From Macrotrachela quadricornifera (Eukaryota > Rotifera > Eurotatoria > Philodinida > Philodinidae): 64,000 bases of DNA. A program made the translations under genes and the position numbers. The notes beneath the pieces were generated by a model, which was not told the DNA's origin, searched no databases, and saw only the letters and a list, made by a program, of their open reading frames with translations. The stretch covers positions 208,628 to 272,627 of the forward strand of contig JAJEKB010019918.1 of assembly GCA_022393335.1 (NCBI GenBank). Direction: 5' to 3'. Below are positions 1 through 11,045 of the stretch, in pieces (position 1 is the stretch's first letter; each line of letters begins with the position of its first letter).

Positions 1-1
1 A

Positions 2-445
2 GAAAACAAGCTCAGAATACTAACAACATGCGTCTTCAGTGTACTACTATACGCCTCAGAAACCTGGACAGTTAAAGAAACTGATAAGAGAAAGTTACTT
101 GCATTCGAAATGAAATGCTATCGAAAAATCTTGGGAATCAGTTGGAGAGATATGATCAGAAACGAAGACATAAGAACAAGGATATCGAGAGAAGAAACCA
201 TCATAGATGTAATCAAGAAAAGAAAGCGACGGTTGTTCGGTCATATCTGTAAAATGACCGATAATAGACTGATAAAGCAGACAGTATTTGAAAGAATAGA
301 CGGAAAACCCCGAAGAGGACGTTCATGTGGAGAGTGGCTGAACGACATCAAGGACTGGCGTGGACAAGACCTGTTCCACCTGGCGCAAAACCGACAGAAA
401 TGGAAGAAACTAATCCATACAGTGGTTGGCCCCAACGGGCGATAA
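2..445 (+). CDS. C-terminal end of a non-LTR retrotransposon (LINE) polyprotein, 5' truncated by the window edge
   Basis: The frame is open from the first bases of the window to a TAA at 443-445, about 147 residues. It carries the signature found downstream of the reverse transcriptase domain in LINE proteins often annotated as endonuclease-reverse transcriptase: YASETWTV, then FEMKCYRKILGISW, then RRLFGHI, then GKPRRGR. This region follows the catalytic domain, so no polymerase motif is expected here. No premature stop is visible in the part seen. A run of ATGA-like repeats (about 460-475) follows the stop and could be the 3' tail of the copy. The start lies outside the window, so whether the copy is full length cannot be judged. 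Family-level assignment is firm; the clade is not. Confidence 0.85.
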   Translation, partial: ENKLRILTTCVFSVLLYASETWTVKETDKRKLLAFEMKCYRKILGISWRDMIRNEDIRTRISREETIIDVIKKRKRRLFGHICKMTDNRLIKQTVFERIDGKPRRGRSCGEWLNDIKDWRGQDLFHLAQNRQKWKKLIHTVVGPNGR

Positions 446-1271
446 GCGTATGGGACATCATGAATCATGAATGACTCTTTTGTCTAAGAATATGAGAGAG
501 AAAAGTGTTTTTCTATTAAGTTTCTTGATACAATATAGTGGGGTTCACCTGTGGACCCCATCGCTGTGAAAGGGCTAATTGAGAGTTTGACTTAACCAAA
601 TAAAAGTTTTCACGAATCTTCACAGATGATCGTTAAAATGTAAATAAGGGAAGTCAAACAAAATATTTTACTTGAGTAGCCATACAGTATGGCAAAGAAA
701 GTACTCACTCATTTGAAAGAGCTTTTCATGATCTATAAAATGGGATACTGAAATTGTTCTGTCCGTCATCGAACAGCAGTGCAAATTTGAAAAATTATAA
801 ATAAAAGCTTGATACGAAACTTTATCAGAGTATAGTATTTCTAAGCTGGTATAGTTTCCCGTTATGTTTTTCAAAAGAACCTGTTATGAAATTTTTTAGA
901 AAATTGTATGAACTATCTTTTTCAAAAAAATGCAAGTCAGGCCGTCAACAATTGGCAGCTATATTTAGAAAATAACTTCAATGTAATTCTTTATGGTTGG
1001 TTTGTTTGGTTCTCTACGGCTACTTTTAAAAATGTTCCCAGATGTTTTAACTAATAATAGATCAACTAACATTCGTGGAGGGCATGTTGTATCACTTGTT
1101 AATCTATTATTTATTAATTATAGAAATATATTGAACTTCAACATATTTATATGACGAAATTATAATTTTGTCAGTTATCCTAATTATTAATCTTAATCCG
1201 ATATATCAAACGCGAATAGAAATGTACAGAAAATATCTTCAAATTATTAAAAGTATGATAAAAGATTATCC
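446..1271. other. Non-coding spacer after the LINE
   Basis: AT-rich sequence with only short ORFs on both strands, none resembling a known protein. The first 50 bases are probably LINE 3' UTR and tail. No RNA gene or long repeat was recognised. Confidence 0.5.
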
Positions 1272-2342
1272 TCACTTACTAGAAAATCGTTGTCTTAATT
1301 GCAAATGAATAAAATACTTGTTCTTCTTACGATCGAATTCAACACTTTTAACACGGAAACAAACACCTGGTGTAATAAGTTCTTCTTCTTCATTAGAATA
1401 TTCAGATATTCCACTAATATCGGCAATAAAAGCAATCAATACTTTCATAATGAATAATACATTTCCAAATTTTTCTGCTTCTTTACGATTTCGACTAGTT
1501 GATGTGTATGCTTGAAATGACCCATATGCCTTTTCATCTTTGGTCATTTCTTCATAGTTGGCAATCTGTTCTTTAGTCAGAGTGGCTCCTCGATAAAGTG
1601 TCTTTTCGGTTTTAACTTTTGTATTAAATGGATCATCCCAGAGTAATAAACAAAATGGGCCCAATGTACGAACTTTATTTCGCCATACTTGTTCATGTTC
1701 TTGATCACCTACTAATCTCATCGCTGCATTCAAAGTTTTATACAAGAAACTTTCTAAGGAATAAAGGTAAATACAGCACTTCCATACCTCTTCCATTCCC
1801 GCATGCTTCTTTTCTCTAAGCATTGTAGCTGCTTTTTCGGCTTCTCGTTCTTTTCTAATGTGTTTTCCTTCTTCAATAATACCACGAGCAGCTTTTTCGA
1901 CAAGCACTGGGATCATGTTTGGTTTTTTCGAAGGTAATTCATCGGGTTTAAGATGCAAGTGTCTTCGAACTTCAATTACAAATGGTGACACCCAACCATA
2001 TTCACCACCAAATGAACGTCCCGAAGTAACAGGAAGATCCATAAAACGTGTTTCTCGTAAATGTTTGTCTTCTCTTTTACGAATTACACGTTTAATAGGT
2101 CGTTGTTTGTAATTATTAGTGTTCAATATTTGACGATTACTTTTGAAATCAATATAATAATCATCGAGTTGAGCTCGTGGTTGTTTATCTTGAAAGGCTT
2201 CTTCAATAATTAAATTTTCTAAATCAGAATAATGACTCCATGTGGCTTTCTCACATTCTGAATATGGATTTGGATTAGATTGCCACATCCACTCAACAGT
2301 TTTTAATGAATTGTTTAATATTGAAGGTGCAGACGAAGCCAT
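1272..2342 (-). CDS. WWE-domain mono-ADP-ribosyltransferase (ART, R-S-E class)
   Basis: Predicted to transfer ADP-ribose from NAD+ to protein, usually to arginine. The N-terminal WWE domain in such proteins binds ADP-ribose polymers or acts in ubiquitin/PARylation signalling. The 356-residue product is a single exon. Residues 17-88 fit a WWE domain: WMW at 18-20, W35, the IDF and Q core near 64-71, and a terminal RVIRKR. Residues 185-350 fit the eukaryotic ART fold: LYRG (R251), YTSTS at 279-283, and the acidic ExE patch at 318-321 followed by LITPG. All three parts of the R-S-E triad are therefore present. There is no signal peptide, so an intracellular location is inferred. The ATG at 2340-2342 is followed directly by the folded domain, and the frame ends cleanly in TGA. 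The gene stands alone between non-coding stretches. WWE-ART is known from rotifers; target and trigger are unknown. Confidence 0.85.
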   Translation of the reverse strand: MASSAPSILNNSLKTVEWMWQSNPNPYSECEKATWSHYSDLENLIIEEAFQDKQPRAQLDDYYIDFKSNRQILNTNNYKQRPIKRVIRKREDKHLRETRFMDLPVTSGRSFGGEYGWVSPFVIEVRRHLHLKPDELPSKKPNMIPVLVEKAARGIIEEGKHIRKEREAEKAATMLREKKHAGMEEVWKCCIYLYSLESFLYKTLNAAMRLVGDQEHEQVWRNKVRTLGPFCLLLWDDPFNTKVKTEKTLYRGATLTKEQIANYEEMTKDEKAYGSFQAYTSTSRNRKEAEKFGNVLFIMKVLIAFIADISGISEYSNEEEELITPGVCFRVKSVEFDRKKNKYFIHLQLRQRFSSK

Positions 2343-3050
2343 AATAATTATCTGTTTTAATGTTGTTTTTTTAATGACACAAATATGATAACAAGTAGCA
2401 CGAATCCGAGATATTCCCTAAGCCTTTTCTGAAAGAAGGAAAAGTTATCATCGTATGTTGGAGAAGAAAATTTATTCCGAAATCGTAGATGTTTTTTCCT
2501 AGGAATGGGCAAATTCAATCTCGATTATGAATTAAAGCATGGCGATTCCGATACAGTTGCGATTCAGAAAAACTTCAATTTTATCTGAGTCTAGTTTTAC
2601 CATCAACAATATACCAGTTACTTATCTCATGCTCGTATTATCGTAACTACTGCCCTATTATATAAACAAAACTTGCGCCAAAGATGAGATTTTTGCCATA
2701 GCATTACATTTATCCTGCTCAACGTTTAATATTTTTGAGAAAAAAAGTACTAAATCTGAATCACTATCAAAAGTCAATTAATATTCACTAACTTTTAATG
2801 ATATTTTATAAGTGGCTCAATGAAATTTAAAACAAGATCTTTTCGAAACGCTATTACAGTGATACTGATCAAGTATTATTTTAAGAATAATTTTACGCAA
2901 ATAAAAGGGAAAAAGTGTCTTCTGTTTTCCACAAAAAGATCACACAGTATAGTCTAAACAACATTTGATAGCGGAGGTTGGAGCTTTACATAATGATGCA
3001 TAAATAGTTTCATAGCAAGATAAAATATATCGCAATGGAGAAAACTGCAA
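2343..3050. other. Non-coding spacer upstream of the WWE-ART gene
   Basis: AT-rich sequence without a convincing ORF. It holds the presumed promoter of the minus-strand ART gene near 2343-2450, but no clear TATA box was picked out. It ends at the TTAA that may border the foldback element. Confidence 0.4.
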
Positions 3051-3462
3051 TTAAGGTGCCCCCATTCCCTCAGAAACGAACTTTGTTACTTTCTCATCCG
3101 ATTTCAATGAAAAATTTCAGAAAATGTTAGTCTTGACTATAATATATTACGGTTAAGATATCTCCTCCGAATCTCAAAGAAATGCACAAGTTCTAGTCAG
3201 TTCAGTATTCCTTACGTGGGAAAGGTTTTCACAATGAGATTACTAGCTAATCATGTCGGGGTGGCTTTTAAATTGTAGAGTAGCCTTAGGACCGGATCCT
3301 CACGATTTCCGATTTTCAAAGGACCCTGTCGGATAAGGTCGAATACTCTGCAATGATAAGCTAAATATATTATCTTGTAGAGCCACTCACGGCGCGTCGA
3401 ATGGTATATAGGATATTGCATTTTGATCAAGTTTTGCCGTTAAATGCTTCCATGTACTAGTT

Positions 3463-4705
3463 TGATAAACAATATAAAATACTATGGCACATATGACGGA
3501 TGTAATCTCAGTATGTCCGCAAATCAATTTGTGCAAGATGCTTCCTAATAGTCATTTCTATAGAGATTTTGCTGCTCTTCAATATGGTATACTGAATAAT
3601 TCTCGTCATTACTTCCTTCATCCTGAACACTGGCCACTTTGGGCATTTTTCGTCAAACTTCAATTTTTGCCCACTTCAGTGTCGATGATCCTGTGAACCC
3701 GAAAGCAACGGTACCCACCTGTAACTTTCCCAGAAACTGTGCATCATCCAGCTCTATAACTTGTGAATTCTATTAGCTTCTGAATCAAAAGGTGCCATGG
3801 TCAAATCGCTGCATCACTGCCCGAAAATAGGCAATTTTTCAGTTGTAAGCGACATAATATTCTACGAGTTTTCTGATATTCGCTTTTTTCAAAAGGAACT
3901 TTTTGTGAAGTAGGGAACAATACATGGTTCTCTATTGACTAGCATAAATAAATCTTTCCAAAATGACAAAAAATTTTTCGGCCTTCAGACCCGTGGAAGG
4001 GAGTACGGATTTTCGAAAAATATTGTTTTTTCAAAAAGACACGAAATATTTTCTGCATCTTATAAAACTCCATGAAAAAACTTTATCTGTCTATCTAAAA
4101 CTTCAAAATCGCAAGGAACGTACAAAGAAAAAAGTCATAGTTCTATAGATCCATTCCTGTACCTCCTTCTAGGGGTCCGAAGGCCGAAAAATTTTTTGTC
4201 ATTTTAGAAAGATTTATTTATGCTAATCAATAGAGTACCATGTATTGATCCCTACTTCACAAAAAGTTCCTTTTGAAAAAAGCGAATATCAGAAAACTTG
4301 TGGAATATTATGTCGCTTACAACTGAAAAATTGCCTATTTTTCGGCAGTGATGCAGCGATTTGACCATGGCGCCTTTTGATTCAGAAGCTAATAGATTTC
4401 ACAAGTTATAGAGCTGGATGATGCGCAGTTTCTGGGAAAGTTACAGGTGGGTACCGTTGCTTTCGGGTTCACAGGATCATCGACACTGAAGTGGGCAAAA
4501 ATTGAAATTTGACGAAAAATGCCCAAAGTGGCCAGTGTTCAGGATGAAGGAAGCAATGACGAGAATTATTCAGTATACCATATTGAAGAGCAGCAAAATC
4601 TCTATAGAAATGACTATTAGAAAGCATCTTGCACAAATTGATTTGCGGACATACTGAGATTATGTTCGTCATAAGTGCCATAGTATTTCATAGCGTTTAT
4701 CAAAC
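3463..4705. repeat. Long palindrome A, arms about 550 bp, spacer about 140 bp
   Basis: The left arm (about 3463-4013) is nearly identical to the reverse complement of the right arm (about 4155-4705). Because of this, both arms contain the same 70-codon ORF in mirror image (3484-3696 plus, 4469-4681 minus) with only a few differences. The central spacer, about 4014-4154, is not palindromic. Near-identity suggests recent formation or continuing gene conversion. Confidence 0.85.
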
Positions 4706-5400
4706 TAATATCGGCGCCAAAATATAAGGCACCTGATTGTTTTTTGAATAACTTTTGATAGGAACAAGATAGAGACCTGGATTTTTTAGCATTTCATAGC
4801 CAACACCCAAGGGCATACTTTTGTAAGCAGACTCTTTTTTTGAGAAAAATTTCGAAGATCGGTTTTTCAGAGAATCTATGAAAAACCACGCTGGCTTTTT
4901 GAAAATTGCCATAAAAGTCTATTGATTTTTTTACATATTCGGATTCAGCGTCAAAAATTACACTGGTTCATATGTTTTCAGTGTCTTTTAACAAAAATTT
5001 TTCTTCACTGAAAATTCACCCCGTAGCATCCTCAGGACCACGTCAACGAGTGAATTCAGTCAAAAAATGACTAGGAGTTAATTTGTTCACGAAAAAAAAA
5101 ATTTTTGTTAAAAGACACCGAAAACATATGAACCAATGTAATTTTTGACGCTGAATCCGAATATGTAAAAAAATCAATAGACTTTTGTGGCAATTTTCAA
5201 AAAGCCAGCGTGGTTTTTCAAAGATTCTCTAAAAACCGATCTTCGAAATTTTTCTCAAAAAAGATTTTGCTTATAAAAATATGCCCTTGGGTCTTGGCTA
5301 TGAAATGCTAAAAAACCCAGGCCTCTATCTTGTTCCTATCAAAAGTTATTGAAAAAACAATCAGGTGCCTTATATTTTGGCGCCAATATTAGTATACGGA
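4705..5400. repeat. Long palindrome B, arms about 300 bp, spacer about 90 bp
   Basis: Sequence 4705-5003 matches the reverse complement of about 5098-5400, including ACATATTCGGATTCAGCGTC at both ends of the fold. The spacer is about 5004-5097. The palindrome directly abuts the right arm of palindrome A and the right outer arm. Confidence 0.85.
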
Positions 5401-5960
5401 AGCTTTTAACGGCAAAACTCGATCAAAATGCAATATCCTATATACCATTCGACGCGCCGCGAGCCGCTCTACAAGATGATATATTTAGCTTATCGTTGCA
5501 GAGTATTCGACCTTATCTGACAGGGTCCTTTCCCTTTCTTTGATTTTTGAAAAATACTTTTTCACAAAAATGTCCAAACTCAAGGCGCTCATAAATATGA
5601 AGCATCTTAGTTTTTTATTTCAGCAAAAGAGTAATTCAAAAATCGAAGATTGCAAGGATCTGGCCCTAACTGGTCTCTATTCAACAACAAAAAATTATCC
5701 CTTCTTTATTGAGTCGTTATTAAGAAATCCTTCCCCGTGTAAACGGTATAATCGAAAAAATCAATTTTGAGAAAAATGAAAAAGAAACTCGAAAAATATA
5801 ATAGTCAGCCCAAATTTTCAGCGATAAATTCATCCAAATGGGTTTGTTTTTCGAAAAATCATAAATATTCTGAAAGCGGAGACTTCATCGCATCTTTCTA
5901 TGACAAAACTCAATTTCGATTTTTCTTCGAAAAACCAAATTTTCTGAGGGGGCCTCTTAA

Positions 5961-7424
5961 TGTTTAGTGTATACATTTTAAACATATATAGAAACAATCG
6001 TCTGAATAATAAAGCATATTTTCTTACATTTTTGAGTTTACTCTACAACGTGAATTATGCATTTCGAAGTCTGAAATAAATACCTATGTCTGAAGTGTCG
6101 CATTACATAGGAAAATCAATATACAGATAGCTAGGTATACTTACTATGAAAATGAACACTGAAATATATTAAAGCTGGTTTTATGTATCTTGGAGGAAAG
6201 TTATCTTACATATTTATATTCAATGAAATTAGTTGGTTTTTTCCAAGTAATATTTATTTACGTGAATCAATCAACCGTGCTATATCATACACATCATGAT
6301 GAGAGAGACATGGGTGAATATTTTTCGCACATATTTTTTTTACATCACACTTTACTATACAGTTTTGTCTTTTCTTTCGATTCTTTGATCGATAAAAGAA
6401 AAAAACAAACCTGTATATATGTACGACATGGTCCTTTTACTAGATTCTTTTTCCCTTTTATTTTATATTTCTTCCAAGCATGAATCAATATTTTTGTTCT
6501 AATGATATTATTCGAATACATGACGCATTTTCATTGCTAGTTTATATTATTTTTCTCTTTTCTTCTGATCGTTCTTTGATGTTTAAATTTACGTATCTTC
6601 CCTTGTAAAATGCTTTGAATAAAAAATGATAATAATTGAGATTTTTGGGTTTTGACAGTATAACTATCAATTCTTTTCTGATTTAGTGTGAGAAAAATTT
6701 AAATATTTTATTAAAGATGAAACAATGAACAATACACAAACAAGCAAATCACAACGTTGAAAGATTGAATTTTTAATTTCCTTTGACTCTTTTTTTTTGA
6801 TTACTAATCAATCGAAAAAGAAAAGAAAATGCAGTATAGTTGATTCATAGTTTCTATGTAAAATAAGCATCATGTCTTTAGTTTATCAGTTTTTCTAGCT
6901 TTTTTATATACTCAAAAAGTGAGTACACTCTAAAATCGGTCAGTGTATCCGGTCGGCCGTTTACACGATAACTCTTCACAATTACATTCGATTGAGCTGA
7001 AATTTTGTGCACACAATTGTCTCAACAATATCTCGGTCGAGAGAAGAAGATGACCGGATCCGTCAAGAAATGGCTGAGTTATTAAAAAAATTGCCATTAT
7101 TCACCAGGCCATCCCTGAGGAAGGTACAGGGATTTTTTCTCAGAATTCTTTACAAAATATATAAATCAATTCAGTTTTTAACGCTGATTCTGAATATGAC
7201 ATTAGTTTGGAATCATTTCGTAGTTTTTTAAGTGAAAGTTGCCTACACAGGGTCCCAAAATGTACAAAATCTGTATCGTGAGGCCAGTATGCCTAAATAT
7301 GTCTCTGGTGACTAGCGTTTTTGTGCTGTTCTAGAAGCATGGTTTTGCCGCTACTAAAAAGAGTTATCAAATGGAACAAAATCCGAGCTCGATAGCTATT
7401 TATATTAGGGGATTATTATGAAAA
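5961..7424. other. Non-coding spacer
   Basis: AT-rich sequence. ORFs at 6190-6483 and 7007-7231 have unbiased composition and no recognisable domain, so they are not called as genes. No RNA gene was seen. Confidence 0.4.
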
Positions 7425-7800
7425 CTAGCTATATCCCGTGCAAATTGCACGGTCTTTTCGGTTGTGGGCGAAATATTATTATCGCGTGTTGTGTAGTTTA
7501 GAAGGCGTGCGCATAGACCCGTTAGCATTACCCAGAAAACACCATGAGGGGGGAGGCTTGACTTGTCTTGTAAATACCATGGGTCAATACTAGACTTTGA
7601 CTGTCATCCATATGAAACATAGAGTTGTTCGGGCCATATTAAAGATACCTCTTGGTAATCCCTAAATGGCCCGAACATGTCCATGGTTCATGCGAATAAT
7701 AGCAGAGAAAAATGCTTGCTGATATCTGATTGATCGAAAAAATTGGCCAATGGGAGAAGGACCAGACGTGATATTCGACATTATATATATAGATTATAAA
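7425..7800. repeat. Candidate short non-autonomous transposon (Helentron-like or MITE)
   Basis: The segment opens with a CCCGTGCAAATTGCACGG hairpin just after CTATAT. It contains an imperfect inverted repeat around GTTCGGGCC (7628) and GGCCCGAAC (7667) and closes with an AT run at about 7779-7790. Terminal CCCGTGC/GCACGG hairpins are described for Helentron-type rolling-circle elements. It is richer in GC than its surroundings. Boundaries and class are tentative. Confidence 0.3.
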
Positions 7801-9259
7801 CTCATGTTAATTAAGTCAAAGCGTGGAAGAAGTTGTTGAGGGTTACCTTGAAAAGGTAAAAGAACATCATAATGAGTACCGTTGTAATAAATACAAAATC
7901 TTAATTTATTCATAAATAAATTCACCGTTTTCTAAAGAGGATAAACAAAAACTAAAGAAAATCAAAGCAAGAATTAATTTTCAGATCCGGGCCCGACAGA
8001 CTCTAGTCGACACATTCTTGGATAACTCATCTGTCTTATTCATTTTCTGAAGTACATATAACTCTCGAATTTAAATCCGAGGTTTTCGCATTTATTTTAT
8101 AAGAACATCATACTGAGGCGTATGATTCTGATGAAATTAAATACCGTTGATCATTTTTATACACGAAAACTGTATTGCGCAAGTCAGTCTTGTTGAGAAA
8201 TCTCTGCTTTACTATTCAATCGATGCGTGTAGAGAGTGTTGATAGTGAGTAATTTTACCATATTTAATATAATTATCGATCAAATTATCAAATTCTGAAA
8301 CTTCATCAACTGTGATTGAATAGCAGAGAGAAAGTAACAAAATTTAACTAATGTCAGTTGTAGATACCTTGGAAGATGCAAACATGCGATATAAGCAAAA
8401 ATTTTTTCTATCGTCACTTTTTGATTTTTTCCAAGTTAGCGAACGCAAACAGAAAAAGAAAAGCAAAAATTTCAATGATCGAAATATAACTTTTCATTTT
8501 ATAATATACATATAATAGTTATGATGCCGGAACAATCAAGTCAGACAGTACAATAGAATCTCGAAATCTTATCAGTTATATGGCTGGATACTTCACATGA
8601 CGCAACTAAAATCTACGGAGAAACTCAACAAAAAATTTGTTCATCGATCAATTACATTCGAACGTTTCAAGAATCAGAAGAATGTGAGAAATATACTAGA
8701 CTTTTGATCAATAATCGATTTATTCTTACCATTACTGGTTAATATTTGAAGATATTTCATGGTTATCAAAATTCTCGGAGGTATTGCTTTATCATTGCGA
8801 AGTTCGATATTATTTTTGCAGCTGTCGTAGAGGTCTGTCTATTGGTTATAATCAGGAAAAGATCGAAGTAGAGAGCGAGTAAACATCAGTATGAAGATAA
8901 ACTTTTATTCGATCGAAATAGAATATGCTCCATACTATTGCACTGTCTGGAAACAGTAGCCGCTAGAAATCAGAAGTTAGAGAACTGTATCATCCAAGTG
9001 GAAAAATGAACACTACAAAACATTGAAGGTAACGACAAACCTTTAGTGATGACATTCTACAATGATTTATTCGAGAAAAAATGTTCTTTGTGTTCGCATT
9101 ATTTATCAGTGTTCTCTTCGCAGACTTACAAACATTTTGATATTTGTTTGTACTTTTTCAAGTTACCTAATTTGAGATACATTTTTTGATTCAACCAAAT
9201 TTCGATGACTTTCTAAAGAATAAGGAACATTTGAAAATCTGAAAATCTTTTGTATAGAT
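7801..9259. other. Spacer upstream of the ART-TPR pseudogene
   Basis: No convincing ORF. The missing N-terminal part of the ART-TPR gene would be expected at the right end, but I could not find its usual motifs here. Confidence 0.4.
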
Positions 9260-10298
9260 ATGTATCGATATATTTTAGGTCAAAATTGTACTTTCTCTGG
9301 AAGAATTAGTTGTTCAACTAGAAGTCAAATTTATGCAAGCCAAAAGAAATTCGACGAATCGCTAGTAATAAATATTTATGAAATGACTAATGCTTCCCAT
9401 GGAACTGGAACAACTGAACAATCTGCCACTGATCTGAATGGAGATTTCATACATTCCCAACTGTGTATTGATATTCTTCTTCGCATGGAATACAAACCCA
9501 CAGACAAAGATGAACTCATTGTACAAGGCAATTTTTACAACATGCAGTCTTCTCATCCATCAATAGTTTTTCGCTATCAAATAATGTCGCGCGATGAATT
9601 GACCGTACTTCGTCAGTCGATCGGTAGTTTGATCTTTAAGAATTCATTTCCGTCGACAACTTTCCATCGACCAACAGCTTTAGAGTGTTTGGGAACCTCT
9701 TCGTTCGATGATGACTTTTATCGAGTGTTGTTATGAGCAGGCAAATTTAATGAAGGTGAGACATCAATTCAACCACTTCTGACCAGTCTCGACGACGATG
9801 ATCTTCGTATGGCAGACTGCTATGTGGAACTAAGACACATCTAGCTTATCAGAGAGGAGAGTTTGATCAGAGTCTTCACTTCTACGAAAAAGCATTGACA
9901 AAGAAAGAATCAATGTCCGAATCGAATAAAGATCATATCGTACTCATTCATTACAATAATGACATGGCGACGTTAGAACTGAAAGAACCACAGGGAGCTG
10001 TTGATTACTATAACAAAGCTTTAGACATCTACAAAAATTTTTTCACAACTACGATCTGTCTCTTGAACACTTCGAAATTGTACTTTAAATATATATGAAA
10101 TCACTTTCGTAAAATCATTCCGAATTTGGTTCAATCAAACTGAACATTGGAGCTATTTACTATACGAAAGGCTACTATCAGAAGGCACTTGTATACTATG
10201 AAAAAGCCTTGACAATCTATCAAAAAACACTTCCGTCTACGCGTGACAACATTCATGAAGTATTAGCTAGTATCGCGCAAACAAAATCGCAAATATAA
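9260..10298 (+). pseudogene. Broken ART-TPR gene (mono-ADP-ribosyltransferase plus tetratricopeptide repeats)
   Basis: The open part 9260-9736 keeps two pieces of the ART domain of the bdelloid ART-TPR type. One is FIHSQLCIDILLRMEYKPTDK. The other is RYQIMSRDELTVLRQSIG, followed by a FPSTT in place of the usual serine/threonine motif. The stretch that normally separates them is missing. After a TGA at 9734-9736 the same frame continues to a TAG near 9843. TPR units then reappear in other frames: AYQRGEFDQSLHFYEKAL (about 9847 on), GAVDYYNKALDIY, and YYQKALVYYEKALTIY before a TAA at 10296-10298. At least one deletion, one stop and two frameshifts make a working protein unlikely. Intact relatives couple an ART catalytic domain to kinesin-light-chain-like TPRs. 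The N-terminal part is not seen. Confidence 0.8.
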
Positions 10299-10542
10299 AG
10301 TTAACTGCTGCTGTTTCTAATAAGCAAATGTTTTGTTTGTTAAAGACATTACTGACTATTGTGACTATAATAATTTCTACGTTTTTCGTTTGTTTTGGTT
10401 TTTGGTGATTTATATCACTTCTATTGACTTTCATAAAAATAATCAAGATCCATAACAGTTACTCGATCCTTTACTAATAAGAGAATCTTCACAGGTGTTA
10501 GAACGCTTTTCAGTTGGAAATTAGTGCATCTTATAGGTGTCA
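10299..10542. other. Short spacer after the ART-TPR remnant
   Basis: T-rich sequence without an ORF; possibly the old 3' UTR of the ART-TPR gene. Confidence 0.3.
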
Positions 10543-11045
10543 GTGAATTATGTTTATAGTTAAAACAGTTCGGATCCATGCCGTGTTCCTAATGGGATAT
10601 CGAGGCTTTAGTGAATTCTCTCGACCAGGACCTTACTTTACCGGCACAATCTTATTTTCGAATTTCTCACATATAAGTTTGCTCATATAAAGACTTCCGC
10701 TAAACTAGCTTACAGAAAAAAATTCAGAACTTTTCAACAAAGTCTCTTCGAGATACCAAGAGGACAGGATAAGGCCTTTTTCTACAGAAACTATATACAG
10801 CATATAGTTTTTAAAATCTTAATATCTCGAAGAGACTTTGTTGAAAAGTTCTGAATTTTTTTCTATAAGCTAGTTTAGCTGGTCTTTATGTGGGTAAACT
10901 TTTATGTGAGAAATTCGAAAATTAGGTTGTGCTGGAAAAGTAGCTTCCTGTAGAGAAAATCCACTGAAGTTTCGATATCTCATCAGGAACACGCTGTGTA
11001 TCTGAACTCTTTCAACCATAAACATAATTCATCGAATTGAAGAGA
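10543..11045. repeat. Imperfect palindrome with arms of about 230 bp
   Basis: Left arm about 10543-10790 and right arm about 10820-11045 are reverse complements with roughly one difference in six. The inner portion around CAAAGTCTCTTCGAGAT is almost perfect. No ORF lies inside. This is probably a foldback or MITE-like element unrelated in sequence to the one at 3051-5960. No target duplication was identified. Confidence 0.75.

Larger units (their letters stand above)
3318..5531. repeat. Outer inverted arms of the foldback element
   Basis: The left arm, starting AAAGGACCCTGTCGGATAAG, matches the reverse complement of the right arm ending near 5531. The match runs about 145 bp with scattered differences, through sites such as GGTATATAGGATATTGCATT. 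The arms enclose both palindromes. Confidence 0.75.
3051..5960. mobile_element. Composite foldback-type DNA element with nested inverted repeats, candidate TTAA target site
   Basis: Two long palindromes lie side by side inside a further pair of inverted arms. Outer arms are about 3318-3465 and 5390-5531. Palindrome A spans about 3463-4705 and palindrome B about 4705-5400. Beyond these, the outermost ends read TTAAGGTGCCCCC (3051-3063) and, on the opposite strand, TTAAGAGGCCCCC (5948-5960), which differ at 2 of 13 bases. TTAA is the target site of piggyBac-like transposases. No transposase lies inside, so it would be non-autonomous. The short ORFs within are mirrored between arms and are unlikely to be genes. 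The arms are seen directly; the TTAA boundary and piggyBac link are inference. Confidence 0.6.

Noticed and set aside
3484..4681. Mirrored 70-codon ORFs on both arms of palindrome A
   Set aside because: They are the same sequence read from the two arms of an inverted repeat. Composition is unremarkable and no domain is present, so conservation reflects the repeat and not coding function.
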